The notes: a model not told the origin generated them from the sequence alone. A stretch of DNA of 64,000 bases from DASPGQ01 sp035457705 (GCA_035457705.1 DATIBD010000074.1:86970-150969), one strand, 5' to 3'. Positions 49,212-59,110 are shown, numbered from the stretch's first letter. Made by a program: numbers and translations.

Positions 49212-50429
49212 ATGAAGCGCCCAAACAAGACAGAATCGCGCCGGCAGCTCCTCAAATTCCTCGCGGGGAGTCCGGCGCTCGCCTATGTGGGATTTCCCGC
49301 GTTCACGACGATGCAATCGACGCGCCGCTACGCGGGCCGGGGCGATGGCCTCATCGCATCGCCCGACGATGCCATCAACGTCTTCGACTTCGAGCGCGTG
49401 GCGGAAAAGGTCCTTCCGGCGGCACATTGGGGATACCTCGCCACCGGGACGGACGACGACTTGACCATTCAGGCGAATCGAGACGGGTTCACGCGATTCC
49501 AGCTTCGCCCGAGACGGCTGGTGGACGTTCGTGAGATCGACATGTCGGTGGACGTGCTGGGAACGCGCTGGCCGACGCCGATCGTCATCGCCCCCACCGG
49601 CAGCAACGGTGCGTTCCATGCCGACGGCGAGATTGCGGTCGCCCGCGCGGCGAAGGCCAAGACCCACTTGCAAATGCTCTCGAACGTCTCGTCCCACTCG
49701 GTGGAGGACGTGAACACTGCTCGAGGGGAGCCGGTATGGTTTCAGCTCTACCCGCGCGCCACCTGGGATGTCACCAAAGCGGTCGTCTCGCGGGCCGAGA
49801 GAGCGGGCTGTCCCGCCATCGTGCTCACCGTCGATCTCCTCGGCGGGAGCAACCGGGAGACCGTGAAGCGGTTTGCGATGAAGGACGAAAGGGAGTGCTC
49901 GGTCTGTCATCTGGAAAAGAGGAACACCCCGAACTACGACGGGCTCGAGCTTCCCGACAACGACGATTACCCCGAAAGCCTCACCTGGGACTACGTGCGC
50001 CAGGTTCGTGACCACACGACGATGAAGGTCCTGATCAAGGGAATCGTCACCGCCGAGGACGCGCGTCTCGCGGTCGAGGCGGGCGTCGACGGCATCATCG
50101 TCTCGAACCACGGCGGCCGCGCCGAGGCGAGCCGCCGCTCAACGATCGAGTGTCTCCCCGAGATCGTGGACGCCGTCTCCGGGCGCATCGCGGTATTGAT
50201 CGACGGCGGTTTTCGCCGAGGGACCGACTTCTTCAAGGCTCTCGCCCTCGGAGCCACCGCCGTCTGTATTGGGCGGCCCTACCTCTGGGGCTTGTCGGCC
50301 TTCGGGCAGGCGGGTGTGGAAGCGGTCCTCGAGGTGTTGCGCCGCGAGCTCGAGATCGTGATGAAGCAGTCGGGAACGACATCGATCCGTGAGATCACCC
50401 CGAGGCACGTCGTCGCTGCGACGCGTTAG
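49212..50429 (+). CDS. Tat-exported FMN-dependent alpha-hydroxy-acid oxidase
   Basis: A 405-residue protein beginning MKRPNKTESRRQLLKFLAG, a twin-arginine signal (SRRQLLK). The FMN barrel follows: WPTPIVIAPTGSNGAFHADG, VWFQLYPRATWDV, DLLGGSNRE, MKVLIKGIVTAEDA and IVSNHGGRAEAS with the active-site His/Arg, then LIDGGFRRGTDFFKALALGA. The family oxidises L-lactate, glycolate or similar. A folded, cofactor-loaded exported version fits the Tat route. The last loop differs from the usual GGRQLD. Confidence 0.88.
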   Translation: MKRPNKTESRRQLLKFLAGSPALAYVGFPAFTTMQSTRRYAGRGDGLIASPDDAINVFDFERVAEKVLPAAHWGYLATGTDDDLTIQANRDGFTRFQLRPRRLVDVREIDMSVDVLGTRWPTPIVIAPTGSNGAFHADGEIAVARAAKAKTHLQMLSNVSSHSVEDVNTARGEPVWFQLYPRATWDVTKAVVSRAERAGCPAIVLTVDLLGGSNRETVKRFAMKDERECSVCHLEKRNTPNYDGLELPDNDDYPESLTWDYVRQVRDHTTMKVLIKGIVTAEDARLAVEAGVDGIIVSNHGGRAEASRRSTIECLPEIVDAVSGRIAVLIDGGFRRGTDFFKALALGATAVCIGRPYLWGLSAFGQAGVEAVLEVLRRELEIVMKQSGTTSIREITPRHVVAATR

Positions 50430-50431
50430 CC

Positions 50432-51778
50432 TCACTCCCCCCAGGCTTCCACGAGCTTTCGGGCGATCTCGCCAATCGTTTCCTCGACCTGCACGAAGTC
50501 GCCTCGATTCTGGTTGACGTACACCGAGACCACCGTGGGTCCCCCGGGATGGAAGAGAATCCCGACGTCGTTTCCCGCAATGGGAGGCCAGTCGCCCGTC
50601 TTGTGGGCGACCTCGATACCTCGTGGCAGGTGTCGGGGGAGCCGCGAGGCATAGAACTGCCGCTTCAGGATCGCGATCATCTCGTCGCTCGATTCCCGGC
50701 TGGCGAGCTCTCCCGCCAGAAGCTGCTCGAGAAGCCGGCCGGTCTCGCGCGCGGTCGTCCGGCCGAGCCACTCGTCGGAGTTTCCCTCGAATGCGAACGA
50801 TCGCTCGAATGCTCCCTCGTCGGAAGGAAAGCCTTTCTCGAACACCTGGGCGTGGGATAACGACGCGTTTTTCGGATCCAGGAGCACCCAAACCTGGCGG
50901 AAGAGCTCCCCGGTCGTGCGGAGGAGACGAGTCTCGTAACCCCGATCGGCAAGAAGTACGTTCACGCGCTCGAGACCCACCTTTTCGATCAAAATGTCGG
51001 TGGCGGTATTGTCGCTGGTCACGATCATCTGGGTTGCCAGGTCCCGGTAGGTCGGCGTCAGCCCGGGGGCGAACGTCTGCAGGAGGCCGCTACCCCGTCT
51101 CCGGTCCTCGGGTCTCACGAGATAACGCTCGTCGAGACCGAGCTGCCCCGCGTCGTGGTCCCTGTAGGCGAGGACCAGGATCGGAACCTTGATGACGCTC
51201 AAGGTGTTCATCGGCTCATCGGCGCGGATAGCAATCTCCCGTCCACTGGGAAGATGCTTCGCGTAGAGTGAGCTCTTGGCTTCGAGGGCGTCGAGCATGC
51301 CCTTTAGCTCGCGGGTGAGGGGAGACTCGGGCTCGGATGCCGGCGCGGAGGGTATCGACGTGTACGCGATGGACGCGATCTTCCAGGTTCCGTCCCGTCG
51401 CACGAGAGTGAAGTAATCGACTCCGGAAGAAACGACTCTCTCGTCTCTCACGATCTCGAAGTCGGCGCGAACGAAAGCGAGGGCGCTGTCTTCTACCCGC
51501 ACCTCCACGTTCGAGAGAACCTCGCGGAACGGTCGGTAGTCCGGCGCCTCCCGGAGCTCCTCGAGCCACTCGCGCGCGTTCACCGTGCGGTGAACGAAGC
51601 CGTCTGCCGTCGAGCGTGCCGTCGTGACGTTTGCATCGGGTGTGAAATACTGCTCGAGCGCGTAGTGGCGGAGCCCTCCCAGAAGGTCGAGAAAGTGCTC
51701 GACGGAGCGGCGGACCTCGGTGCTTTCGTCGGCGGAGGCCGTGCCGGCAAGGACGAGGAACAAGCACAGGTGCTTCAT
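50432..51778 (-). CDS. Class A beta-lactamase-fold serine hydrolase with SnoaL-like N-domain
   Basis: A 448-residue exported protein (signal MKHLCLFLVLAGTASA). Residues ~20-135 resemble a SnoaL/NTF2 fold (VRRSVEHFLDLLGGLRHYAL, YFTLVRRDGTWKIAS). The remainder carries the three class A motifs: LSVIKVP (SxxK), TSDNTATD (SDN) and AHKTGDWP (KTG). The added N-domain and long central insert are unlike resistance enzymes, so a peptidase or envelope role is as likely as beta-lactam hydrolysis. Convergent with the oxidase gene, two bases apart. Confidence 0.82.
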   Translation of the reverse strand: MKHLCLFLVLAGTASADESTEVRRSVEHFLDLLGGLRHYALEQYFTPDANVTTARSTADGFVHRTVNAREWLEELREAPDYRPFREVLSNVEVRVEDSALAFVRADFEIVRDERVVSSGVDYFTLVRRDGTWKIASIAYTSIPSAPASEPESPLTRELKGMLDALEAKSSLYAKHLPSGREIAIRADEPMNTLSVIKVPILVLAYRDHDAGQLGLDERYLVRPEDRRRGSGLLQTFAPGLTPTYRDLATQMIVTSDNTATDILIEKVGLERVNVLLADRGYETRLLRTTGELFRQVWVLLDPKNASLSHAQVFEKGFPSDEGAFERSFAFEGNSDEWLGRTTARETGRLLEQLLAGELASRESSDEMIAILKRQFYASRLPRHLPRGIEVAHKTGDWPPIAGNDVGILFHPGGPTVVSVYVNQNRGDFVQVEETIGEIARKLVEAWGE

Positions 51779-51840
51779 CGCGTCTTCTCCTCGAGGCGGA
51801 TTCTACCGCCGGCCGATTCGCCGCTGCACGACCGTTGAGG

Positions 51841-52626
51841 TCAGGCTCCGGGAATCGAGGCCAGGAGCATGCGCGTGTGCTCGTGCTGGGGATCGGTGAA
51901 GAGATCGACGCGCGAGCGCAGCTCGACGATCCGGCCGCGATTCATCACCGCGACCCGATCGCTGACATGCTCGACGACCCTGAGATCGTGCGCGATGAAG
52001 AGATAGGTGAGCGACAGCTTTTCCTGCAAGTCCAGCAGCAGGTTGAGGATCTGAGCTTGCACGGAAACGTCGAGAGCGGTGACGGGCTCGTCGGCGACGA
52101 GGAACTCCGGCTCGAGCGCGAGCGCCCGGGCGATGCCGACGCGCTGGCGTTCGCCTCCGGAAAGCTCGTGGGGGTAGCGTCCCGCGAGCTCGGTCTTGAG
52201 GCCGACGAGGTGCAGCAGCTCGATGGCCTTGTCGGCGCGCTCGGCGCGCGAGCCGATGCGGTGGATGGTCAGGGGCTCACGAACGATCGACCGCACGGTC
52301 ATCGTCGGATTCAAAGAGCTGTAGGGATCTTGAAAGATGATTTGCATCCGGCGGCGCAACTTCCTCAGAGGCTCGCGTGGCAGGGCCAGCACGTCGACGC
52401 CGTCGAAACGAACGCTGCCCGAATTGGGCGTCAGGAGCCGAAGGATCAGCCGACCCAACGTGCTCTTACCCGAGCCCGACTCGCCGACGAGGGCGAGGGT
52501 TTCCCCGCGCATAATGTCCAGGCTCACCCCATCCACCGCTCGGACGTCGTCCACACGTCTTTTGAGAAGTCCTTGGCGAACGGGAAATCGCTTCACCAGG
52601 TTGCGGACCTCGACCAGCGCGCTCAC
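51841..52626 (-). CDS. oppF: Oligopeptide/dipeptide ABC transporter ATPase, OppF-type
   Basis: The GTG start overlaps the stop of the upstream ATPase gene (GTGA). The 261-residue protein has Walker A GESGSGKST, the signature LSGGERQRVGIARALAL and Walker B FLVADEPVTALD. The RMQIIFQDPYSSLNPTMTVR stretch is characteristic of OppF/DppF. It ends soon after the H-loop and lacks the usual oligo-HPY zinc-ribbon tail, so it is shorter than the ~320-residue norm. No permease or binding protein gene is nearby. Confidence 0.88.
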   Translation of the reverse strand: MSALVEVRNLVKRFPVRQGLLKRRVDDVRAVDGVSLDIMRGETLALVGESGSGKSTLGRLILRLLTPNSGSVRFDGVDVLALPREPLRKLRRRMQIIFQDPYSSLNPTMTVRSIVREPLTIHRIGSRAERADKAIELLHLVGLKTELAGRYPHELSGGERQRVGIARALALEPEFLVADEPVTALDVSVQAQILNLLLDLQEKLSLTYLFIAHDLRVVEHVSDRVAVMNRGRIVELRSRVDLFTDPQHEHTRMLLASIPGA

Positions 52627-53633
52627 GAACCGGCCTCGATCGCGTCCAGGACGGCCTGGTTTCGATAGCATGCGCTCCGATGGTCGCTCGAGCCCTCCAC
52701 CCCGGCGAGAGAGGGGACTTCACCGTGACAGGGCTCGAACTTCACCGGGCAACGGGACTCGAAGGCGCAGCCCCGGGGCAGCGAGGCCAGATGCGGGACC
52801 GTTCCGGTCAAGGCGGCGAGCCGCCTTTTTCCAGAAGCCGCGCCACGCGATCGCGGAAGCGACTCGAAGAGGCCCTTGGTATAAGGATGTTGAGGAGCCT
52901 CGAGGATTCTGGACGTGGTCGCCTCTTCCACGATCCGGCCCGCGTACATTACCGCTACCCGTTCGGCGTTTTTGCGCACCAGGGCCAGGTCGTGGGTGAT
53001 GAGGAGCATGGCGAGCTTGCGCTCCTCCTTGAGCTTCTGGAGCAAATCGAGGATCCTCGTTTGCAGTGTCGCGTCGAGTGCGGTCGTGGGCTCGTCGGCG
53101 ATGACGAGCTCGGGATCGCACGAGATCGCCATCGCGATCAGCACTCTTTGTTTCATCCCGCCGCTCAGCTGGTGGGGATAATCTTTCACCCGGCGCTCGG
53201 GCTCGGGAATCTTGACCTCCCGCAGGAGCTCGATGGAGCGATCCCGAGCCTCGGCTCGCGACATGGTAAGGTGAGTCCTAAGGGTTTCCGACACCTGGGC
53301 GCCGATGGTACGCACGGGATTGAGCGCCGCCCCCGCTTCCTGAAAAATGAATCCGATCTCCTTACCGCGGATTTTCCTGAGGGGCTCGCGGTCCATCTCG
53401 AGGATGTTCTTCCCCTTCCAAAGAATGCGACCGTTCTCGAACCAGCCGCTCGCGGGAAGAAGCCTTATGACCGAGAAGGCCAGCAGCGATTTGCCCGACC
53501 CGGATTCGCCGACCAACGCCAGGGTCTGGCCCTCCGATATCGCGAGCGAGACGTCGTTGACCGGTCGAATCAGTCCCGTGTCGGTCGGCAAGCACGTGGT
53601 CAGCCGTTCGATCTGGAGAATTGGGGTGGCCAT
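52623..53633 (-). CDS. oppD: Oligopeptide/dipeptide ABC transporter ATPase, OppD-type
   Basis: A 336-residue ATPase starting MATPILQIERL. Walker A GESGSGKSL, KEIGFIFQEAGAALNPVRTI, signature LSGGMKQRVLIAMAISC and Walker B LVIADEPTTALDATLQ. The C-terminal oligo-HPY region is present (LPRGCAFESRCPVKFEPC). It pairs with OppF in one operon and lies eleven bases downstream of the mutase gene, which places two orphan transporter ATPases in the same transcript as a B12 enzyme subunit. Confidence 0.88.
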   Translation of the reverse strand: MATPILQIERLTTCLPTDTGLIRPVNDVSLAISEGQTLALVGESGSGKSLLAFSVIRLLPASGWFENGRILWKGKNILEMDREPLRKIRGKEIGFIFQEAGAALNPVRTIGAQVSETLRTHLTMSRAEARDRSIELLREVKIPEPERRVKDYPHQLSGGMKQRVLIAMAISCDPELVIADEPTTALDATLQTRILDLLQKLKEERKLAMLLITHDLALVRKNAERVAVMYAGRIVEEATTSRILEAPQHPYTKGLFESLPRSRGAASGKRRLAALTGTVPHLASLPRGCAFESRCPVKFEPCHGEVPSLAGVEGSSDHRSACYRNQAVLDAIEAGS

Positions 53634-53643
53634 CTCGGAGGGA

Positions 53644-55239
53644 TCAGCCAGGGCGGTGCTCCCCGAAAACGCGGCGCATGCGATCGGCGATCTCGCCCAG
53701 TGTGGCACGAGCTTCCACCGCTTCCAGAATCACGGGAACGAGATTGCGGTCCATGCTCGCCGCGCGCTCGACGGCATCGAGCGCTTCCGATGCCTTGGAC
53801 GCGTCGCGTAGCTGACGCAGGCTGTGAAGGCGCTCGATCTGGGATTTTTCGACCGCGGCGTCGATCGAGAACGGCTCGATGGATATCGGCTCGCTCGATT
53901 CGAAAGCGTTGACACCCACAACGATGGCTTCTCTCGCCTCGGTCGCCTTCTGAAAGCGATAGGCGGACTCGCGAATCTGCTGCTGAGGCCAGCCCCCTTC
54001 GATGGCGCGAAGAGCGCCCCCCCTCCGGTCCAGCTCCCCGAGAATCGCTTCGGCCTCGGTCTGAATCTCATCGGTCAGCGACTCCATGGCGTACGAACCG
54101 CCGAACGGATCCACGGTTCGCGGCACTCCGCTTTCGTAGGCGATCACTTGCTGTGTGCGTAAAGCGAGCTCAGCCGTCTCTTCGCTGGGCAGACCGAGGG
54201 CCTCGTCGAGAGCGTTGACGTGAAGCGACTGCGTGCCCCCGAGAACGGCGGCGAGGGCCTGGAGCGTCGATCGGATGACGTTCACGTTGGGCTGCTGGGC
54301 CGTCAGCGTGGAGCCGGCCGTCTGAGTATGGAAGCGGAGCATCTGCGCGCGGGGGTTCTTCGACGAGAAACGCTCGCGCAGGATCTTGCCCCACATGCGC
54401 CGCGCCGCCCGGAATTTCGCGATCTCCTCTAGGAAGTTCCGATGGGCGTTGAAGAAGAAAGAGAGTCTTTGACCGAAATCGTCCACGTCGAGTCCGGCGC
54501 CCACCGCCGCTTCGACGTAAGCGATACCGTGGCCAAGCGTGAAGGCGAGCTCCTGCGCTGCCGTGGCTCCGGCCTCACGGATGTGGTATCCGCTGATGCT
54601 GATGGGATGAAACCGCGGGAGCTCTCGTCTGCAATAGGCGATGACGTCGGTCGCCAGACGCATCGAGGGACCCGGCGGGTAGATATACGTTCCTCGCGCC
54701 ACGTACTCCTTCAAGATATCGTTCTGCACGGTTCCCGAGAGTTTTTCGGGAGCGACGCCTTGCTTGCGACCGACGGCCACATAGAGTGCGAGGAGAATGC
54801 TCGCCGTGGCGTTGATGGTCATCGATGTGGACACGCGATCGAGGGGAATTGCTTCGAACAGCGTCTCCATGTCCTCGATCGAATCGATGGCCACCCCGAC
54901 CCGGCCCACCTCGCCTCGGGCGAGGTCGTGGTCGGAGTCGTATCCGATTTGGGTGGGCAGATCGAATGCCACGGAAAGCCCGCTCTGCCCCTGGTCCAGG
55001 AGATAGCGATAGCGGCGGTTCGACTCCGAGGCGGTCGCGTACCCGGCGTATTGCCTCATCGTCCACAAGCGGCCGCGGTAGCCCGAGGGATGAATCCCGC
55101 GCGTGAAGGGCGGCTCGCCCGCTCGACCCAGTTTCTCTTCGGGACGCCAGTCGGCGAGGTCCTCGGCGCTATACTGCTCTTTCACTGAAGAGATGCTAGC
55201 CTCGATCTCCCGTCGGTGCCAGTCCGGAACCTCGCTCAT
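53644..55239 (-). CDS. Methylmalonyl-CoA mutase-type large subunit, no B12 domain
   Basis: A 531-residue acyl-CoA mutase catalytic subunit: LWTMRQYAGYATASESNRRY, SVAFDLPTQIGYDSDH, VSTSMTINATASILLALY, LSGTVQNDILKEYVARGTYI and ISISGYHIREAGATAAQELA. The chain stops without the DxHxxG cobalamin domain, so it belongs to the two-subunit type, like HcmA or archaeal/bacterial MutA forms. The small subunit gene is not in the window. Natural substrates could be methylmalonyl-, ethylmalonyl- or hydroxyisobutyryl-CoA. It overlaps the upstream trmL end by 44 bases. Confidence 0.88.
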   Translation of the reverse strand: MSEVPDWHRREIEASISSVKEQYSAEDLADWRPEEKLGRAGEPPFTRGIHPSGYRGRLWTMRQYAGYATASESNRRYRYLLDQGQSGLSVAFDLPTQIGYDSDHDLARGEVGRVGVAIDSIEDMETLFEAIPLDRVSTSMTINATASILLALYVAVGRKQGVAPEKLSGTVQNDILKEYVARGTYIYPPGPSMRLATDVIAYCRRELPRFHPISISGYHIREAGATAAQELAFTLGHGIAYVEAAVGAGLDVDDFGQRLSFFFNAHRNFLEEIAKFRAARRMWGKILRERFSSKNPRAQMLRFHTQTAGSTLTAQQPNVNVIRSTLQALAAVLGGTQSLHVNALDEALGLPSEETAELALRTQQVIAYESGVPRTVDPFGGSYAMESLTDEIQTEAEAILGELDRRGGALRAIEGGWPQQQIRESAYRFQKATEAREAIVVGVNAFESSEPISIEPFSIDAAVEKSQIERLHSLRQLRDASKASEALDAVERAASMDRNLVPVILEAVEARATLGEIADRMRRVFGEHRPG

Positions 55240-55723
55240 CCGAGCCAGCCGAGCGCCACTGCCGCAGAACTTCGTACAGGGCGATTCCCACCGTCGTCGA
55301 GAGATTCAACGCCCGGACGTTGTCGTTCTGCATCGGTAGCGAGACGAGCCGATCCCGATGGCTGTCCCGTAGCTCGCGGGATAGTCCGCGAGTCTCCGAA
55401 CCGAATACGAGAACCACGCGAGGAGGGTACTCGACGTCCCAGAGGGTGCGCTCGGCGTCGGGGGTGAAGAAGAACGCCTCCCCGAGCTCAGGGATCGAGC
55501 TTTCGAAGGCGCTGAAGCTGCTCCATGTCTCGACCGACACTTGCGGCCAGTAGTCCAGACCCGCACGGCGCACCTCTCGGTCGTCGAGCGAGAAGCCGAA
55601 GGGCTGGATCAGGTGCAGCGTGGCGCCCGTCGCGAGGCACGTGCGGCCCGCGTTGCCGGTATTCCAGTGGATCTCCGGCTCGACGAGCGCGACGTGCAGC
55701 GCCCTAGCGGGGTGATGGAGCAC
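55196..55723 (-). CDS. trmL: tRNA (cytidine/uridine-34) 2'-O-methyltransferase
   Basis: A 175-residue SPOUT enzyme from GTG: ALVEPEIHWNTGNAGRTCLA, LHLIQPFGFSLDDREVRRAG, LDYW, VLVFGSETRGL and SLPMQNDNVRALNLSTTVGI form the knotted SAM-binding site. It methylates the wobble ribose of certain leucine tRNAs. Its 3' end overlaps the mutase start and its 5' end overlaps the upstream hypothetical gene by 20 bases, so the three are co-transcribed. Confidence 0.9.
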   Translation of the reverse strand: MLHHPARALHVALVEPEIHWNTGNAGRTCLATGATLHLIQPFGFSLDDREVRRAGLDYWPQVSVETWSSFSAFESSIPELGEAFFFTPDAERTLWDVEYPPRVVLVFGSETRGLSRELRDSHRDRLVSLPMQNDNVRALNLSTTVGIALYEVLRQWRSAGSDERGSGLAPTGDRG

Positions 55724-56105
55724 AGACGTAGCGACAGAAGACGACGCTGCCTCCCCAGACCTCGGAGCGGGAAAGGTCGAGCGGACAGATCTCGTCGTGC
55801 TCCTCGATGTCGTCCTCGAAGAAGAGCGGACAGCGATGGGCGGTCAAGGTCTCGGTCCGGCCCGTGGCAGGGGTGGCGTAGGTACGCGAGTGGGCTACGA
55901 GCTCGACGTCGTAGGTGTCGGCCCAGCTTCGCAGATCTTTCAGCAAGAGCTCGACGCGACGACGCGCCTCGGCGGTGGTAATCTCCAGGTCCTGGGTGGC
56001 TTGTACGATGGCCTGCGCCTTCTCACGAAGCTCGGTGCGCTCACTGTTCGCCGCCTTCTCCTGGCTTGCCGTCAGAGCAGTGAACAGCAAGAGGAAAGGG
56101 ACCAT
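55704..56105 (-). CDS. Exported hypothetical protein
   Basis: From the ATG at 56105 the product has 133 residues, with a short signal sequence (MVPFLLLFTALTASQ), a long helix (AANSERTELREKAQAIVQAT, then AEARRRVELLLKDL) and a C-terminal part with three Cys (AHRCPLF, DEICPLD, VFCRYVC). An alternative start at 56153 would add 16 residues, and no clear ribosome-binding site decides. No family recognised. Divergent from the amidase. Confidence 0.6.
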   Translation of the reverse strand: MVPFLLLFTALTASQEKAANSERTELREKAQAIVQATQDLEITTAEARRRVELLLKDLRSWADTYDVELVAHSRTYATPATGRTETLTAHRCPLFFEDDIEEHDEICPLDLSRSEVWGGSVVFCRYVCAPSPR

Positions 56106-56166
56106 GGAGACGAAGCTTAAACGAATAACCCCAAAAGCGTCCACGACGAGCATCCGATAGACAGGA

Positions 56167-57585
56167 ATGAGCTCATCCCGGCTGTGTTTCCTCTCCGCGC
56201 ACGAGCTCGCCCGCCTCGTGCGCGCGAAAGAGATTTCAGCGGTCGAGTTGCTCGAGGCACACCTCGAGCAGGTCGAGCGCGTCAACCCGAAGGTGAACGC
56301 CATCGTGACTCTCGTTCCCGAGCTCGCTCGTGAGCGCGCGCGTTTGCTCGACGAGAAAGCGATGCGCGGTGAGAGCCTCGGTCCACTTCACGGAATTCCC
56401 CTGGCCGTCAAGGACCTGGAGCTGACTCGAGGCATTCGTACCACCTTCGGCTCTCGTATCTACGAGACCTTCGTCCCCGAAAGGAGCGCGCTTTTCGTCG
56501 AAAGACTCGAAGCCGCAGGGGCCGTCATTCTCGGCAAGACCAACACTCCCGAGCTCGGCGCCGGTTCTCAAACGTTCAACTCGGTGTTCGGGCGCACTCG
56601 AAACCCCTACGATCCGACCCGGACCTGCGGCGGAAGCAGTGGCGGTGCGGCCGTCGCCCTCGCGTGCGGGATGGTCCCTCTCGCCGATGGGAGCGATCTC
56701 GGAGGATCGCTCCGGAATCCGGCCGCATTCTGTAACGTCGTAGGCCTTCGGCCATCGCCCGGCCGCGTGCCGCGCCACCCGGTGATCGATCCCTGGAATA
56801 GCTTGAACGTGCTCGGACCGATGGCGCGTAGGGTGGAGGATGTCGGACTGCTCCTCTCGGTCATGGCGGGTCCTGATCCCCGGGACCCGATTTCTCTCGC
56901 CGAGGGGGGTGAAGTCCTCCGCGAGTCGCTCGAGCATGACTTCCGGGGGACGAGAATCGCCTGGAGTCCCGACCTCGATGGCTTGCCCGTGGCGCGCGAG
57001 ATCGTGGAAGCTCTCGAGGAGAGCCTGCCCGTGTTCTCGGAGCTCGGTTGCGAAGTGGAGCGGGCGAGCCCCGACTTGCGCGAGGCGCCCGAGGGTTTTC
57101 AGGCGCTACGGGCACACGGCTTCGCTCTCGCTCATGCCCATGAGCTCGAGGAGCATCGCGCGCTGATGAAGGACACCGTGATCTGGAACATCGAGAAGGG
57201 GCTCGCGCTGACAACGAGCGACCTCGTGCGCGCCGAGCGAGGGCGCGCCGCTCTCTTTCATCGCATGCGCGAGTTCATGGAGTCCTACGAGTTTCTCCTC
57301 CTTCCCGTTACCCAGGTGCTCCCTTTCCCCATCGAAGAAGAGTGGGTGCGCGAGATCGAAGGAGTCACGATGGAAACCTACATCGACTGGATGAAGAGCT
57401 GTTACTTCATCAGTCTCACGTCGCTACCCGCTCTCTCGGTGCCGGCCGGATTTTCCGAGGCCGGGCTTCCCGTCGGGCTCCAGATCGTGGGCCGTCACCG
57501 GCGGGAGCTAGACGTTCTCCGGCTCGCCCGCGCCTTCGAGGAGGCGACCCGGTTCAACGAGCGACGACCGCCGCTGGCGCTTTGA
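56167..57585 (+). CDS. Amidase signature family enzyme
   Basis: A 472-residue amidase with the Ser-cisSer-Lys triad: Lys in IPLAVKDLELT, the cis-Ser and nucleophile in TCGGSSGGAAVALACGM and DGSDLGGSLRNPAAFCNVVG. A GatA role is unlikely because no gatB/gatC is near. Such enzymes hydrolyse linear amides, nitrile-derived amides or acyl amides. The last stable gene before the cassette array; after it come about 220 bases without a gene except a weak attC-like palindrome. Confidence 0.88.
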   Translation: MSSSRLCFLSAHELARLVRAKEISAVELLEAHLEQVERVNPKVNAIVTLVPELARERARLLDEKAMRGESLGPLHGIPLAVKDLELTRGIRTTFGSRIYETFVPERSALFVERLEAAGAVILGKTNTPELGAGSQTFNSVFGRTRNPYDPTRTCGGSSGGAAVALACGMVPLADGSDLGGSLRNPAAFCNVVGLRPSPGRVPRHPVIDPWNSLNVLGPMARRVEDVGLLLSVMAGPDPRDPISLAEGGEVLRESLEHDFRGTRIAWSPDLDGLPVAREIVEALEESLPVFSELGCEVERASPDLREAPEGFQALRAHGFALAHAHELEEHRALMKDTVIWNIEKGLALTTSDLVRAERGRAALFHRMREFMESYEFLLLPVTQVLPFPIEEEWVREIEGVTMETYIDWMKSCYFISLTSLPALSVPAGFSEAGLPVGLQIVGRHRRELDVLRLARAFEEATRFNERRPPLAL

Positions 57586-57720
57586 GAGGCGGTCCGATCA
57601 GCTAGGCAAACCTGTCGAACGCGCGACTGAATGAAAATGGCCCGCCCCAGACGCGTCAAGGCATGCCTACCAGAAAAGAGAGCCTCGCGCTTCGTCAGGT
57701 TCAGGCCTGTTGAGTGACGT

Positions 57721-57773
57721 GGCAACAACGACTAGCACACTGCCTCAGACTACGAGGCTCGTCCGAGTTGGTC
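57721..57773 (-). other. Weak attC-like site after the RibD-C cassette
   Basis: On the minus strand GACCAAC (57773-57767) leads into TCGGACGAGCC and GCCTC/GAGGC arms and ends GTCGTTG, then GTTGTTG. The boxes and arms pair only partly and the site is short (53 bp). Position and orientation fit a site at the end of the last cassette, but on sequence alone it is marginal. Confidence 0.3.
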
Positions 57774-57809
57774 CATAACGCGGCCGACACGGGCTAGCAA
57801 GCCCGATGG

Positions 57810-58358
<549 letters not shown>

Positions 58359-58465
58359 TGCCTAAACGTACCTCCGATAGGGTAGACCGGCAACTATGCC
58401 CACCCCCGACCGCGCATTCGTCACCTCAGCTCAACCAAGCGCCGGGTTCGAGGGCTCAACCTACA

Positions 58466-58948
58466 TCAACGTCTCCGCGGGCGGGGCTCCACGTTCGGCC
58501 ACGGCCCATAGCGATATCCATGCGTCAGCGCGTAGAGACCCGGCTGTTCTGCTTCTTGGCTCCGAATGACACAAGGCCCGACGACCCAGCTATAGTCGAT
58601 TCCGCTGTCGAACGAACAGTCGATGACGATGCCTGCTGCCACGGCAATCGCATCCAATGCCTCCTTGTCGGTGGGCCAGATCCAGGACACGGTCACAGCA
58701 CGTTCCCGCAGTTCTTCGGACTCCCACTCCGTAAGTTGGGGGATGACTTCGTTTTCTTCGAGATCGTGGATCACGACCTCGAGCGATGCATCTTTGTAGG
58801 CGCGCGGAAGGCTTCTTGGCGCGTAAGTAGCTCCCGGCGGAGTAACGGAGACTGCGACAAGGATTGCCATCAGGCCCAATACGAGAACCACGACAAACAC
58901 TGTGCGATGAGATTCACGGAGGACTTTCTGCAATACGCTTGCACCCAT
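58466..58948 (-). CDS. Single-pass membrane hypothetical protein
   Basis: The start at 58948 (MGASVLQKVLRESHRT) lies six bases after an attC end; the in-frame extension upstream would run through that site. The 160-residue product has one membrane helix (VFVVVLVLGLMAILVAVSV) followed by an extracytoplasmic domain with ELRERAVTVSWIWPTDKEAL and two Cys (DCSFDSG, GPCVIRS). No family known. Cassette gene. Confidence 0.65.
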   Translation of the reverse strand: MGASVLQKVLRESHRTVFVVVLVLGLMAILVAVSVTPPGATYAPRSLPRAYKDASLEVVIHDLEENEVIPQLTEWESEELRERAVTVSWIWPTDKEALDAIAVAAGIVIDCSFDSGIDYSWVVGPCVIRSQEAEQPGLYALTHGYRYGPWPNVEPRPRRR

Positions 58949-58954
58949 CGTGCT

Positions 58955-59064
58955 CTCTAACGCTGCGTTCAGGGGCGCCTTCGTCCCGAAGGCAATGTCC
59001 TGTCGGTGGAGCTCGTCATCTGACGAAGACTTCTGCGCCGGCAGTAGCAACGTAATGTTATGTG
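58955..59064 (-). other. attC-like recombination site
   Basis: Minus-strand reading: R''-like ACATAAC (59064-59058), then ATTACGTTGC and CGGCGC; far end GGCGCC, CTGAACGCAGC and R'-like GTTAGAG (58961-58955). The outer arms pair as TAAC..ACGTT against AACGCAGCGTTA. The site spans 110 bp, lies directly after the broken DUF2442 gene and directly before the membrane-protein start. Confidence 0.6.
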
Positions 59065-59110
59065 GTCAGTTTCGAAGCGTAAACACGGGGTAGCGGAGCC
59101 ATGTGTTCTT

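Noticed and set aside
50432..51778. Beta-lactam resistance gene
   Set aside because: The three class A motifs are present, but the added SnoaL-like domain and the long insert do not match known resistance enzymes; only the fold is claimed.
58360..58465. attC site between the membrane-protein and RibD-C cassettes
   Set aside because: GTTTAGGC lies before the RibD-C start and GTTGAGC occurs twice, but no matching RYYYAAC box or paired arms could be found, so it was not listed as a site.
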